Source: Deltaproteobacteria bacterium
GTDB taxonomy: Bacteria > Desulfobacterota > Desulfobaccia > Desulfobaccales > 0-14-0-80-60-11
DNA length: 32,476 nucleotides
NCBI GenBank assembly: GCA_021817645.1
Contig: JAKAGH010000002.1
Coordinates: 1-32,476, forward strand
Reading direction: 5' to 3'
This document shows, piece by piece, positions 1-8,077 of this stretch; the stretch's first letter is position 1, and each line of letters begins with the position of its first letter. The position numbers and the translations under genes are program-made. A model generated the notes under the pieces. That model had not been told where the DNA came from and did no database searches. It saw only the letters and a list, made by a program, of their open reading frames with translations.

Positions 1-357
1 GATGTCTTTCTTTTCCTTGCCATAACGCTCCGCGTTCTTGGCGGTTTCCTGGAGCAAAGCCTCATAACGCTTTTTGACCTCCGGCTTGAGAGACTCTTTT
101 TCCAGGAGATCCAGTTCTAGGCGCTGCTTCTGTTGGCGGTACAAGTGCTCCCGGATTACCTTGGCCTGGTAGAAGGACCACTGGTCCGAGGCCTGCTGCT
201 GCGCCAGCAGCATCTCCTTCATGGCGTTGCTCCCCCCCAGGGAGGTGATGGCCAGGAAAACCGCAAAGATGGCCGTGGTTAAAGCCACCCGCTTGGTAAA
301 AGGGTCGCCCTTCTTTTCCTCCAATTCCTGCGGCTCCGGCAGTTCGATCTCAGCCAT
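1..357 (-). CDS. DUF4337 family membrane protein, C-terminus cut by window edge
   Basis: The reading frame is open from the ATG at 355-357 to the left edge, giving 119 residues. The start reads MAEIELPEPQELEEKKGDPF. Residues about 22-40 (VALTTAIFAVFLAITSLGG) form one membrane segment, and the stretch QQQASDQWSFYQAKVIREHL at about 53-72 is the hallmark of the DUF4337 family (short membrane proteins of roughly 170-200 residues, function unknown). A charged, probably coiled-coil helix rich in Lys, Glu and Gln follows. Expected topology is a short cytoplasmic N-terminus, a membrane segment, a long helical middle and a second membrane region beyond the edge. No function can be assigned. The family call is from recognition of the motif, the membrane segment from hydrophobicity. 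Confidence 0.8.
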   Translation of the reverse strand, partial: MAEIELPEPQELEEKKGDPFTKRVALTTAIFAVFLAITSLGGSNAMKEMLLAQQQASDQWSFYQAKVIREHLYRQQKQRLELDLLEKESLKPEVKKRYEALLQETAKNAERYGKEKKDI

Positions 358-463
358 GGGCGTCGGCTCCTTTTAAATGCAGGGATGCCCCCGCGTTGCG
401 ACCTCTCAATGGGGACTTTATCATTAGCTACAAATCAGTAACTATTTGATTTAGTGAAACATT

Positions 464-523
464 GTGGCGCAGGCTTTCCAGCCTGCGCAGGTTCTTCGGC
501 GCAGCCTGGAAAGGCTGCGCCAC
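464..523. repeat. REP-like double palindrome
   Basis: Two short hairpins lie inside a larger inverted repeat. The outer arms are GTGGCGCA at the left and TGCGCCAC at the right. Inside are CAGGCT-TTCC-AGCCTG and GCAGCC-TGGAAA-GGCTGC, related to each other as inverted copies. The layout is that of paired REP elements (BIME-like) found between genes in many proteobacterial genomes. A related copy occurs at 810-860. Confidence 0.6.
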
Positions 524-590
524 CGGTTACAAAAATTTGCGGGATAAGGATAAGGGACGGGCACGAGGCTCCGCCTCCATGGGCCAGGGG

Positions 591-773
591 TTATCTGACC
601 CAAATTTTCATCTCTGCCGAGAGGGCGCCACCCAGCCCCAATTCGTTGCCCCACGCGTCATAAACCTTCCGGCCCGCTTCAATCTGCCCCAGCATCCCGG
701 CTTTAATCAACGCGTGCTTGACAGTCATGCCCGGCAGCAGTTCCACCGGTTCGTGGTTCACATAGACCCGCAT
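591..773 (-). CDS. small beta-grasp (ThiS/MoaD-like?) protein, hypothetical
   Basis: A 60-residue ORF with an ATG at 771-773. It begins MRVYVNHEPVELLPGMTV and ends ALSAEMKIWVR. The pattern of a short beta hairpin (VYVNHEPVEL), a helix (TVKHALIKAG) and closing strands (GGALSAEMKIWV) resembles the beta-grasp fold of ThiS/MoaD-type proteins. The C-terminal Gly-Gly needed for sulfur carriage is absent, so a sulfur-carrier role is not supported. No Shine-Dalgarno sequence is visible upstream, and the ORF is framed by REP-like repeats and a transposase relic. It could be a small stand-alone gene or the surviving tail of a larger one. Fold assignment is inference. Confidence 0.4.
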   Translation of the reverse strand: MRVYVNHEPVELLPGMTVKHALIKAGMLGQIEAGRKVYDAWGNELGLGGALSAEMKIWVR

Positions 774-809
774 TTAAATACAGTTTTCTGTTTTCGGTTT
801 TCGGTTTTG

Positions 810-860
810 GTGGCCCAGGCTTTCCAGCCTGTGTGGGCGCAGGCTAAAGCCTGTGGTTAC
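810..860. repeat. REP-like palindromes, second copy
   Basis: Contains CAGGCT-TTCC-AGCCTG, identical to the first hairpin of the 464-523 element, followed by CAGGCT-AA-AGCCTG. Just to the left (783-808) is a low-complexity run of TTTTCGG-like heptamers. The two REP-like copies bracket the small ORF at 591-773. Confidence 0.5.
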
Positions 861-1000
861 ATTCAGAGCTGATCCGTAAATAGCACTGCCGCTGCCAGGT
901 GTTGTAAAGGCAATATAGCTGGTCAAAAGTTTCTCATAACGGACAATGAGCTTCCGGAAACGGTTGAACCGGGAATTGCTGGCATCCAACACCCAGCGGC
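860..1000 (-). pseudogene. C-terminal remnant of an IS5-type DDE transposase
   Basis: On the minus strand, the frame through 992-905 encodes RWVLDASNSRFNRFRKLIV followed by RYEKLLTSYIAF. This matches the conserved C-terminal helix of IS5-family transposases, whose usual form is a WVVERT...WxNRFRKLLVRYEK stretch followed by a helix ending in a hydrophobic tail. Here the catalytic Glu of the usual VERT segment is replaced (VLDAS). The frame meets a stop a few codons upstream (TGA near 1007-1009), so the rest of the transposase, including the other DDE residues, is gone. After the match the frame runs into the REP-like repeat. It is a dead fragment with no terminal inverted repeats that I can recognise. 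Confidence 0.6.
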
Positions 1001-1018
1001 TAATTGCTCATTCCTTCC

Positions 1019-1726
1019 TCAATCCATCAATAACTGTATAATGGCCGGGTTATACGTGGCAAAACGCTCATAGGTTAATTGAACATTATCAAAAGCGGCT
1101 TTTACACTGGGTCCCGAGAAAGATGTATCTCTATCGAAATCGAGGTGAACAGTAGTACGTAAACCTAAAGAAGGATCGGCAGATGACCCGACTAATTGCC
1201 ATGACGCCCCATTCCAATAGAAACCTTGCATCGTATTCCCTGTCCTTGTCATTCTCAGCTTGCCTGAATTGCCCGCGGCAGAAACCTGAGTCATCACCCC
1301 CTTAATCATGGTGAAATAGATTTCGCCCCCTCCTCCTTCATCTAGCCCACGGCTTCGCCGGAATATGGAAAAATCATTAGCCTGAGATATAGTTAAGCCA
1401 ACCTGCGACGCATTATTGGCCGGCCACGTCAGCAAAGTATAATCGGCCTGCATATCGAAATCGCCAACCAGCGCAAAGTTGCTTCCCATATTACCTAGAT
1501 AAAGGGTGCCCCCCGAACTTGCTGGTAGAGTGATCTCAAGACGATTATTGGTCACGGTGGCTGTGGCATCCTGACCAATGCTGTAAATCCACCACAAGTT
1601 GATATCATATTGATTATTATCGAAGTTTTCGGTAATGATCCCCCCCTGGGAAGGAAAAACCGTCAGAAGTATAACTGAAAGAAACAATAAACCGGCAATG
1701 CCCATTTTTCTATGAGATAAAAACAT
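1019..1726 (-). CDS. secreted concanavalin A-like (laminin G/DUF1349-like) protein
   Basis: A 235-residue protein with ATG at 1724-1726 and a strong ribosome binding site (AAAGGAGG) 5 bases upstream. Residues 1-29 form a signal peptide with a positive start (HRKMG), a hydrophobic core and a cut near SQGG. The mature part has alternating beta strands (ENFDNNQYD..LWW, GDFDMQADYTLL, GKLRMTRTGNTMQGFYWNG, VHLDFDRD..AAFDNVQLTY), a pattern of the concanavalin A-like jelly-roll fold found in secreted carbohydrate-binding or surface proteins. The final hydrophobic tail (IIQLLMD) carries no obvious sorting motif. It lies after the terminator of the nucleotidase gene, so it is probably transcribed on its own. 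The fold is inferred from strand pattern; no ligand can be named. Confidence 0.6.
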   Translation of the reverse strand: MFLSHRKMGIAGLLFLSVILLTVFPSQGGIITENFDNNQYDINLWWIYSIGQDATATVTNNRLEITLPASSGGTLYLGNMGSNFALVGDFDMQADYTLLTWPANNASQVGLTISQANDFSIFRRSRGLDEGGGGEIYFTMIKGVMTQVSAAGNSGKLRMTRTGNTMQGFYWNGASWQLVGSSADPSLGLRTTVHLDFDRDTSFSGPSVKAAFDNVQLTYERFATYNPAIIQLLMD

Positions 1727-1789
1727 AAGACCTCCTTTATTGCTCCTTCGAGCGGATCGTTCAGCTAATGAATTGCCCTTTGCCCATAG

Positions 1790-1819
1790 ATAAACAAGCC
1801 CGGTTTCATCACCCGGGCT
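1790..1819 (-). terminator. Rho-independent terminator after the 5'-nucleotidase gene
   Basis: Read on the minus strand: a 7-bp stem AGCCCGG/CCGGGCT (1819-1813 with 1803-1797) around a 9-base loop, followed by the T-rich run TGTTTAT. It lies about 75 bases after the nucleotidase stop codon and before the separate gene at 1726, so it should end transcription from the envelope operon. Confidence 0.7.
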
Positions 1820-1895
1820 GAGAATGGGATTAAATCGGCCGCGGGACGGCTGAACCTGCGGTTCCCCCCTGGCCCCTCCCCTTTCTTACCCTCGC

Positions 1896-3440
1896 CTAAT
1901 CCACTTCCTTAATGCGGCCTTCGACCTGCGGGACCACAGTTTTCTGCCGGCGGACATAGTCGCCCACCACATCCCGCAGCCAGTGGCCCGCGTCGTTGTA
2001 TGCCAGCTTTTCCCCTTTGAGCATGCCGCCGACACAGACGTAATCCCGGGAGGACTGCAGCGCCTCACCAAAGGCCTGGTAGCCGTCGCCGCCTGCAGCC
2101 ATAAAGTCGTTGGTGGCGACCACGTATTCTTTCTGGGGATCGAGGGACTGGCCGCCGATCATAATCTCCTTGACCCGGGAACCGGCAGGAGCCTGGCGGC
2201 TGTAAGTAAAGGAGAGGCCGGATACCTGGGGAAACCGGCCCGCGCCTTCCTCCAGGCCGGACAGGCCATGTTCCAGGGCCTCTCTGACCTGCTTGCCGGT
2301 GAGCTTGATGGCCACCAGATAATTATCAAAAGGCAGGACCGTATAAATATTTTTCATGGTGATGGCGCCCTTAGGGATGCCGGCCCGAATACCGCCGCCG
2401 TTGATGATGGCTGCGTCCGCACCCGCGGTCTGACGGAGGATATCAGCCATAAAGTCCCCCAGGTTGGTCTCCCGGGCCCGCACGTGCTCGCCATCCAGGT
2501 CCACGGCGGTCTCGCCGATTTTCTCGCCCAGAACCGCGTTGACCCTGGCCGCATATTTTTTTACCAGAGCCTGGACCGCCTTATCTGCCCGGCCCTGGGC
2601 CGGTTTGATCATCTCCAGGCGGCCGCTGAATTTCTTGATCTTACCGTCTTCCACCTGCAGGTCCAGGACCCCCAGGGCTTTGGCATGCTCCCAGGCCTGG
2701 ACGATGATGGTGCCGCCCACCACCGCGGGCTCCAGCAGCTTGGTGTGGGAATGCCCCCCGACGATGACCCCGATCCCTGGAACCTGGGCGGCCAAATTCC
2801 GGTCCGCGTCAAAGCCGAGGTGGGAGAGAACCACGACCAGGTCCGCCTTTTGGGTCAACTCCGGGAGATATTTCTCCACGCTGGCCGCGGGGGGGAGAAA
2901 TTTCAAACCGCCGACGTTACGGGGGTGGGTGGCTTGGGGCGTATCCGGGGTGACTACGCCGATAACGGCCACCTTCAGCCCCTGGATGTCTTTGATCACA
3001 TAGGGTTTAAGCCCGTCTTTGAAGCCCTCCACATTGGCCCCCAGCACCGGGAAACGGGCCGCGGCCATCCTTTTCTTAAGGACTTCCTGGCCGAAATCGA
3101 CCTCATGGTTGCCCACCACCATGGCGTCGAAGTGCATCAAGTTCATCAGGAAAATGGAGGATTTACCCTGAAAAAGATTGGCCCAACTGTTCCCCTGGAT
3201 CATGTCCCCCGCGGCCAGAAGCAGCGAGGGCTTTTCCTGGCGGCGCTGCTTTACGGCCGCGGCCAGGTAGGCGGCGCCGCCGAGCTGCTCCTGGGAGCCC
3301 GGGGGCTGGTAGGGCTCGGCAAACCCATGAAAATCATTGACATAGAGAATCCTGAGGGAACCTTCCCGGGCCTGGGCCGGAGCCAGGAGGAGGAGGGATA
3401 GAACCAGAATCAATAGGGCAATACTTAATTTTTTCATCAT
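1896..3440 (-). CDS. periplasmic 5'-nucleotidase / UDP-sugar hydrolase (UshA/NadN family)
   Basis: 514 residues, close to the family's usual length. Residues 1-24 form a signal peptide cut after AQA. The N-terminal calcineurin-like metallophosphatase domain shows all its metal-binding motifs: LYVNDFHG (Asp-x-His, about 33-40), AAGDMIQGN, VVGNHEVDFG, VVLSHLG and GVIVGGHSHT. The C-terminal 5'-nucleotidase substrate domain carries NGGGIRAGIPKGAIT, LPFDNYLV and the ATNDFMAAGGDGYQAF stretch, whose aromatic residues stack on the base in the E. coli enzyme. It should dephosphorylate extracellular nucleotides or cleave UDP-sugars in the periplasm, for phosphate or nucleoside salvage. It lies 62 bases after the SH3 lipoprotein gene on the same strand and is followed by a terminator. 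Two Met codons open the ORF and either could be used. Substrate choice cannot be settled by eye. Confidence 0.92.
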   Translation of the reverse strand: MMKKLSIALLILVLSLLLLAPAQAREGSLRILYVNDFHGFAEPYQPPGSQEQLGGAAYLAAAVKQRRQEKPSLLLAAGDMIQGNSWANLFQGKSSIFLMNLMHFDAMVVGNHEVDFGQEVLKKRMAAARFPVLGANVEGFKDGLKPYVIKDIQGLKVAVIGVVTPDTPQATHPRNVGGLKFLPPAASVEKYLPELTQKADLVVVLSHLGFDADRNLAAQVPGIGVIVGGHSHTKLLEPAVVGGTIIVQAWEHAKALGVLDLQVEDGKIKKFSGRLEMIKPAQGRADKAVQALVKKYAARVNAVLGEKIGETAVDLDGEHVRARETNLGDFMADILRQTAGADAAIINGGGIRAGIPKGAITMKNIYTVLPFDNYLVAIKLTGKQVREALEHGLSGLEEGAGRFPQVSGLSFTYSRQAPAGSRVKEIMIGGQSLDPQKEYVVATNDFMAAGGDGYQAFGEALQSSRDYVCVGGMLKGEKLAYNDAGHWLRDVVGDYVRRQKTVVPQVEGRIKEVD

Positions 3441-3502
3441 TTCCCGTATGGTTCAGTTAAAAAATCGAAAGGGGTGGGGAGGATAACAGACTTCGGCGCG
3501 AA

Positions 3503-4306
3503 TTACATAAACTCCGGCTCCACCGTTGGTTCTTCCCGTTGCTTGAAGGGCTTCGGCTCCCTCCTGACGGGTGCTTGTCCCCGGGGAAAAGCCAGCGGCA
3601 GGGTTTCCAGGTCGCGGCCCAGGACCCAGCCCACCGCGCCGCTGGCAGGCTGGCGCACCTTAAACCAGGCGCCGCTCTCCCCGATCTTTTCCACTTGGGA
3701 GTTGAACTTAAGGGCTCTGACGACCTCACTCCGGGGCGCCGGTTTGGCCTGCAGGTTCAATCTGGAAACGGCCACATAATAATAGTTTCGGCCCGCCTTT
3801 TGCTGAGTCTCTTCGTACTGCGCCGTCAAAGCCGCAGCCGGAACCCAGCCCAAACTATGGCCCTTGATCACCAGGACCCGCCACCACCCCTGATCTCCTT
3901 CCGCCACCCGCTGCACCTGCTCGCCCCGAAAAAGCAGTTGCAAGGAGAGGCAATCACTGCCGGGGCATTCCCGCAACGGCACGGTATCCGCATTGATATA
4001 ATAAAACACGGTGGGGACGGGCTCAGCACTGAGCAGGCCCTTCCGGACCCATCCGCTCTGCCCGCTGCGGAGCACCTTAACCCGCCACCAGTCCGTTTGA
4101 CCCTCTTCCACCCGTTCCACTTTATCGCCCTTATAAAGGAGGCCCAGGACATTGCTGGCATCACCAGGGCCGTCCTTAAGATAGGTGATCTCCTGGCTCA
4201 CATAGAAGTAGACTTCCGGGGGTTTAACCGGGGTAGTGGCACAGGACCAGGCCGATCCCCAGAGCAGCGTCAACAGCAGTAATCTGGTTAAAGACTTGAG
4301 CCTCAT
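3503..4306 (-). CDS. lipoprotein with three SH3b domains
   Basis: 267 residues. A short lipoprotein-type signal ends at Cys22 in the context GSAWSC; the Trp at -2 makes the lipobox weak. Three tandem bacterial SH3 domains follow, at about 32-98, 99-163 and 173-240. Each starts with an aromatic-rich strand (VYFYVSQ, VFYYIN, NYYYVA) and ends in a GWV motif. The second has the pair LRECPGSDC, a likely disulfide, also seen in the lipoprotein at 9021. The tail after about 245 is disordered and charged. SH3b domains usually bind peptidoglycan or wall peptides, so an envelope-binding role is inferred. It starts 17 bases after the stop of the NTF2-like gene (4324-4914), indicating one operon. Confidence 0.75.
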   Translation of the reverse strand: MRLKSLTRLLLLTLLWGSAWSCATTPVKPPEVYFYVSQEITYLKDGPGDASNVLGLLYKGDKVERVEEGQTDWWRVKVLRSGQSGWVRKGLLSAEPVPTVFYYINADTVPLRECPGSDCLSLQLLFRGEQVQRVAEGDQGWWRVLVIKGHSLGWVPAAALTAQYEETQQKAGRNYYYVAVSRLNLQAKPAPRSEVVRALKFNSQVEKIGESGAWFKVRQPASGAVGWVLGRDLETLPLAFPRGQAPVRREPKPFKQREEPTVEPEFM

Positions 4307-4323
4307 AGCCGGTCCCCCACAGG

Positions 4324-4914
4324 CTACTCCGTCTTATCCAAGGCGGAGATGCGCCATTGACCCGACTCCCTGGCAAAGGTGATCAAATAGGTCCTGGAAA
4401 TATGCAGCGGCTTCATGGTGCTGATGTTCTGGGCCTCAATTAGCCAGGTTACCCGAGCCACCGCCGTATTATCGTTCACAGAATTGATCTCCTGGATATC
4501 GAATTCCATTTTCGGGTAGTTGTAGATTTTCCAGGTTTTGGAGATACTTTGGGCGCGCTGGGTCAGTTGCGGAAAGTTCGGTGAATAATAACTCAAAAGT
4601 TCGGACAAATCCCTTTTCCGATTGGCCTCCCGGATGCCGGCCAGCACCTCTGCCAACTGGCTTTTTAAGGTGGGAGCCGGCGCGGGCGGGACTTTGGCGG
4701 CCGCGAGGGGGGCGGCAGCCGTGCCGGGAGCCGGCTGGGCCTGAACCGGAGGAGCCTCCGGCCCCTTCTCAGAGGCCGTAAAATAAGCCCTGCCGTGAAT
4801 CAAAAACCAGAGGAGGTAGCTGACGAGCACCAGGCCCAATCCCAGCCCCAAGCCGTGGAGCCAGGAATGCCCCAACCAGCGCTGCAGAAAAGCGGATTTA
4901 GGTTTATCAGTCAT
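4324..4914 (-). CDS. membrane-anchored NTF2-like (Cds6/SnoaL-type) domain protein
   Basis: 196 residues. The N-terminus (MTDKPKSAFLQRWLG) is cytoplasmic, followed by one membrane helix at about 16-38 with no cleavage site. A Pro/Ala-rich linker spans about 50-82, and a compact alpha+beta domain about 85-196. That domain has the order helix (LAEVLAGIREANRKRDLSEL), YYSPNF, then strands ending AVARVTWLI, RTYLITFARESGQWRISALD. This is the NTF2/SnoaL-like cone fold often attached to L,D-transpeptidase or SH3 proteins in delta-proteobacteria. No catalytic residues can be assigned. It is the first gene of the pair with the SH3 lipoprotein and is transcribed divergently from the histidine kinase. Confidence 0.6.
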   Translation of the reverse strand: MTDKPKSAFLQRWLGHSWLHGLGLGLGLVLVSYLLWFLIHGRAYFTASEKGPEAPPVQAQPAPGTAAAPLAAAKVPPAPAPTLKSQLAEVLAGIREANRKRDLSELLSYYSPNFPQLTQRAQSISKTWKIYNYPKMEFDIQEINSVNDNTAVARVTWLIEAQNISTMKPLHISRTYLITFARESGQWRISALDKTE

Positions 4915-5117
4915 TTTCTGCGCTCAGAGAACCCTTGGTGATATGATACCAAAATCTGCACCCCTAAGGAAGGCGCAAGCCATTCTCATCACCAGGAATT
5001 GCCGGATGGTGCCGCGGCTCCATCTATGATAAATAATTAGCCAATGGCATGGTCAATTTTTACTGCTCTAAAATCTAGTGCTGCTGGCTACCGGATTATG
5101 GACGGCGGGTTAAATTG
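4915..5117. other. divergent intergenic region
   Basis: 203 bases between the minus-strand envelope operon and the plus-strand histidine kinase operon. Promoters for both must lie here. I see no near-consensus -35/-10 pair and no strong hairpin. Confidence 0.4.
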
Positions 5118-7181
5118 ATGTCGGCCCTTGATGATTCCCGGAAATTCCCCTGGTATTTTATTCTGATATTCTGCATTCTCTCCCTGGGAATTTTAGCCAC
5201 GGGATATTTATATTATAAGAACCAAGAGAGTTACATTAAAAAAGAAAAGCAACAAGAGCTTGCCGCCATTGTTGCCCTTAAAGTAGAACAGATCATCTCC
5301 TGGCGCCAGGAACGCCTCGATTATGCCAGCACGATTATGGATGACCCCTTTTTAGCCATACGGGTGATGGATTTTTTCAAGGGGAAAACCCAGCCTCTAC
5401 TCCGGAAACAGATTCTCGACCGGCTGACAGCCCTGGCCTCATACCAATATCACAGCCTGGCGTTAATCGATCCCCAAGGGAATATCAAGTTGGCCGCGCC
5501 GGCGTCGGGGAGAGAGCTTAACTCCTACTTGCAGTCCTTGGCGGCCCAAGCCATCCAGACCCAAAAAGTCGTTTTTTCCGACCTTTATCTGGATGAAGAC
5601 TCCAAAGCCCGGCTCAGCGTTCTCACTCCGCTCCTGGTCATGCAAGGGGAGAAAAAGATTACTGTGGGCGTTATTCTGATGAGGATTGAACCTTATCAGT
5701 TTCTTTATCCTTTGCTGAAGTCGTGGCCTACCCCGAGTCTGACCGGAGAGACCGAACTGGTCCGCCGGGACGGCAATGAAGTGGTCTTTCTCAACGAACT
5801 CCGGCATCAGAAGAACACCCCCCTGAAGTTACGGTTCCCCGTAAATTCGCCCCACCTGCTGGCCGCCAGTGTTGCCCGGGGACAAAAAGGCATTGTGGAG
5901 GGCCGGGACTATCGGGGAGTGCCGGTAATTGCCGCAGTGGGATGCATTCCTGATTCCTCCTGGTTCATCATCGCCAAAACCGACGCCGACGAGATTTATG
6001 CCCCTCTAAGTAAGCTGACCCATGAAGTCGTTTTTCTCCTGATTATCTTGATTGGCGCGGCAGGCATCGGTGTGGCTTATCTCTCCCGGAATCAGCAAAT
6101 TAGCTTTTACCGCCGGCAATATGAGGTGGAGCGGGAGCGCCGCGCCCTGGCGCGGCGTTATGAGTATCTCACCAGGTTTGCCAATGATATCATCCTGGTG
6201 GCGGACGGCAATCTGCTCATTGTGGAAGCTAACGACCAGGCGGTGGTCTCTTACGGATATGAGCGGGACGAACTCCTGAAACTCCATGTCCTGGATTTAT
6301 ATCCGCCGGGGTCTGAACGGCTTCTTGATGCCCTGATACTACACGGTAAAGAGAAAAGCGGGCTGATTTTTGAAGCCATTCAGCAGAGGAAAGATGGCTC
6401 GGCTTTTCCGGTGGAGGTCAGCCTGCGCCAATTGGAAATAGAAGGCGAAATATTGTTCCAGGAAATCATCCGGGATATCACCGAGCGCAAGCATACTGAA
6501 GAATCTCTCAAAGAATCGGCCAAGAACCTGCGCCATCTAGCCTCTCAGCTCCTGCGGGCCCAGGAAGACGAGCGGAAACGCATCTCCCGGGAATTGCACG
6601 ATCAACTGGGACATGCATTGCTGGCGCTGAAGCTGCAGTTAGAAGCAGTGGCCACAAATTTGTTGCCTGAACAGAGTTCCCTCAAAGCCGAGGTGAGTAA
6701 GATCCTCGCCTTCATGGGCACGACCATAGAAGAGGTGCGCCGCCTCTATCTTGATCTCAGCCCTGGTGACCTGGAGGATTTGGGTCTCACCGCGGCTTTG
6801 CAATCCCTGGTGGATGATTTTGCCGATCTCCAGAAGCACTTAGAATTTACCATTGACCTGGACGACATCGACGACCTCTTTGCCTTGCCCGTGCAGACCG
6901 CGATCTACCGGGTAGTGCAGGAGGCTTTGACGAACATCGGCAAGCACGCCCAACCGCAGCATGTGTCGTTGCAGGTTAAGCGGGATGGGCAAAAAGTCTC
7001 TTTTATGATTGCAGACGATGGCCTGGGCTTCGATCGTTATCTGCACGCCGAGAAGAAAACCCTGGGTCTCATAACTATGGAAGAGCGCGTTAAAATCCTG
7101 GGCGGCTCTTTTGACCTCTGGAGCCAAAAAAAACAGGGCACCAGAATCTCTTTTACCATTCCCATAACCGGAGAACCATAA
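5118..7181 (+). CDS. membrane PAS-domain sensor histidine kinase (NarX/DegS-type HisKA_3)
   Basis: 687 residues from ATG 5118; a TTG directly before it (5115) is in frame but less likely. Membrane helices at about 12-32 and 302-324 enclose a roughly 270-residue periplasmic sensor of Cache type (helix EQIISWRQERLDYAS, then strands HSLALIDPQGNIKLAAP). A cytoplasmic PAS domain spans about 347-460 (ANDIILVADGNLLIVEANDQ, ending ITERKHTEE). The dimerisation box RISRELHDQLGHAL puts the phospho-acceptor at His494 and is of the HisKA_3 class paired with NarL-type regulators. The ATPase has its N box QEALTNIGKHA (about 601) and G box DDGLGFD (about 633). The stop is 2 bases before the next regulator's ATG, so that regulator is its partner. 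The signal is unknown; a small ligand in the periplasm is the family norm. Confidence 0.92.
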   Translation: MSALDDSRKFPWYFILIFCILSLGILATGYLYYKNQESYIKKEKQQELAAIVALKVEQIISWRQERLDYASTIMDDPFLAIRVMDFFKGKTQPLLRKQILDRLTALASYQYHSLALIDPQGNIKLAAPASGRELNSYLQSLAAQAIQTQKVVFSDLYLDEDSKARLSVLTPLLVMQGEKKITVGVILMRIEPYQFLYPLLKSWPTPSLTGETELVRRDGNEVVFLNELRHQKNTPLKLRFPVNSPHLLAASVARGQKGIVEGRDYRGVPVIAAVGCIPDSSWFIIAKTDADEIYAPLSKLTHEVVFLLIILIGAAGIGVAYLSRNQQISFYRRQYEVERERRALARRYEYLTRFANDIILVADGNLLIVEANDQAVVSYGYERDELLKLHVLDLYPPGSERLLDALILHGKEKSGLIFEAIQQRKDGSAFPVEVSLRQLEIEGEILFQEIIRDITERKHTEESLKESAKNLRHLASQLLRAQEDERKRISRELHDQLGHALLALKLQLEAVATNLLPEQSSLKAEVSKILAFMGTTIEEVRRLYLDLSPGDLEDLGLTAALQSLVDDFADLQKHLEFTIDLDDIDDLFALPVQTAIYRVVQEALTNIGKHAQPQHVSLQVKRDGQKVSFMIADDGLGFDRYLHAEKKTLGLITMEERVKILGGSFDLWSQKKQGTRISFTIPITGEP

Positions 7182-7183
7182 GC

Positions 7184-7822
7184 ATGGATGCGTATACCAT
7201 CGTCCTGGCCGATGATCACATGATGTTCCGTGAAGGAGTTAAACGCATCATTGAGCAGAGCCAGGATGTCTGCATCACTGGTGAGGCCAATGACGGTCTC
7301 GAGTTGCTGGATTTCCTGAAAAAATCCCCCCCCGATCTGGTCATTCTGGACATTTCCATGCCCAATCTGCGCGGCCTGGAAGCCATCAAAGAAATTAAGA
7401 GGGGCTACCCCCAGGTAAAGATCCTGGTTTTGACCATGCACAAAAAAAAGGAATTTATCCGCCAAGCCCTCAGCAGCGGTGCGGATGGCTTTTTGCTCAA
7501 GGAAGACGCCGGCGGCGAGCTGATTCGAGCAGTGCAGTTAATCAGGAAAGGCGGCAAATATATTTCCCCTCTATTGGCCACCATGATGGCAAGTCTGGCC
7601 GTAGAGCAGGGCCAGGCCGAAATCCTCACGATCCGGGAAAGAGAAGTCTTAAAGCTCCTGGCAGAAGGGAAAAGAACCGAAGAAATTGCCGCGGTGCTGC
7701 ACATCAGCCCTCATACAGTGCGCCGCCACCGTTACAATATCATGGAGAAGTTAGATATCAACAACCTGGCCGATCTGCTCAAATACGCTATTTCCCACCA
7801 TTATCTCGTTGACTTTTCTTAG
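7184..7822 (+). CDS. NarL/FixJ-family response regulator, partner of the upstream kinase
   Basis: 212 residues. The receiver domain (1-120) has the acidic pair DD at 10-11, the phosphorylation site Asp56 (VILDISMPN), and the conserved Thr (VLTMHKKK) and Lys (LLKED). A LuxR-type helix-turn-helix (about 148-205) carries LTIREREVLKLLAEGK and HISPHTVRRHRYNIMEKL, the DNA-recognition segment. The gene begins 2 bases after the kinase stop codon, so translation is coupled. It is clearly paralogous to the regulator at 8341-9015. Targets are unknown; nearby envelope lipoprotein genes are the simplest guess. Confidence 0.92.
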   Translation: MDAYTIVLADDHMMFREGVKRIIEQSQDVCITGEANDGLELLDFLKKSPPDLVILDISMPNLRGLEAIKEIKRGYPQVKILVLTMHKKKEFIRQALSSGADGFLLKEDAGGELIRAVQLIRKGGKYISPLLATMMASLAVEQGQAEILTIREREVLKLLAEGKRTEEIAAVLHISPHTVRRHRYNIMEKLDINNLADLLKYAISHHYLVDFS

Positions 7823-7937
7823 GTTTGCCTTCCTGCATTTGATCAAAATGATCATAAGAAAATGGTCAGCCCAGCTATCGACTTCCAGCCTCACCTTTCC
7901 CATACTATTACGCGGTTGAAAGATTTTCCTGTTTAAC

Positions 7938-8043
7938 TTGGCCGGGAGCAATTCCCGGGGAACAGCATTTCCCCCCCCGGCCAAAACCGCAGGAACATCG
8001 GCGCCGGAGGCGGGACGCCCCGGCTTGGGGCGGCATCCGCCTC
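7938..8043 (+). promoter_or_regulatory. structured leader with two large hairpins before the lipoprotein gene
   Basis: Two strong dyads sit between regulator 1 and the lipoprotein. The first has 9-bp outer arms TTGGCCGGG (7938-7946) and CCCGGCCAA (7976-7984), with an inner stem GGGGAA/TTTCCC-type pairing. The second, 8007-8043, has GAGGCGG/CCGCCTC outer arms and GCCCC/GGGGC inner arms around a 5-base loop, with an internal bulge. Neither is followed by a T run, so a simple terminator is unlikely for either. The second ends about 20 bases before the ribosome binding site at 8064-8070. Possible roles are mRNA stabilisation, attenuation or a protein-binding site; it matches no riboswitch class I know. 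Confidence 0.45.
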
Positions 8044-8077
8044 AAGGCAAGGATTTCCAATGCAAGGGGGAAGCATC

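Noticed and set aside
1983..3401. 472-codon plus-strand ORF opposite the 5'-nucleotidase
   Set aside because: Shadow of a gene with complete metallophosphatase motifs; no recognisable protein features.
7938..8043. Known riboswitch in the lipoprotein leader
   Set aside because: I compared it with cyclic-di-GMP and fluoride riboswitch core motifs and did not find their conserved loops, so it is reported only as an unexplained structure.
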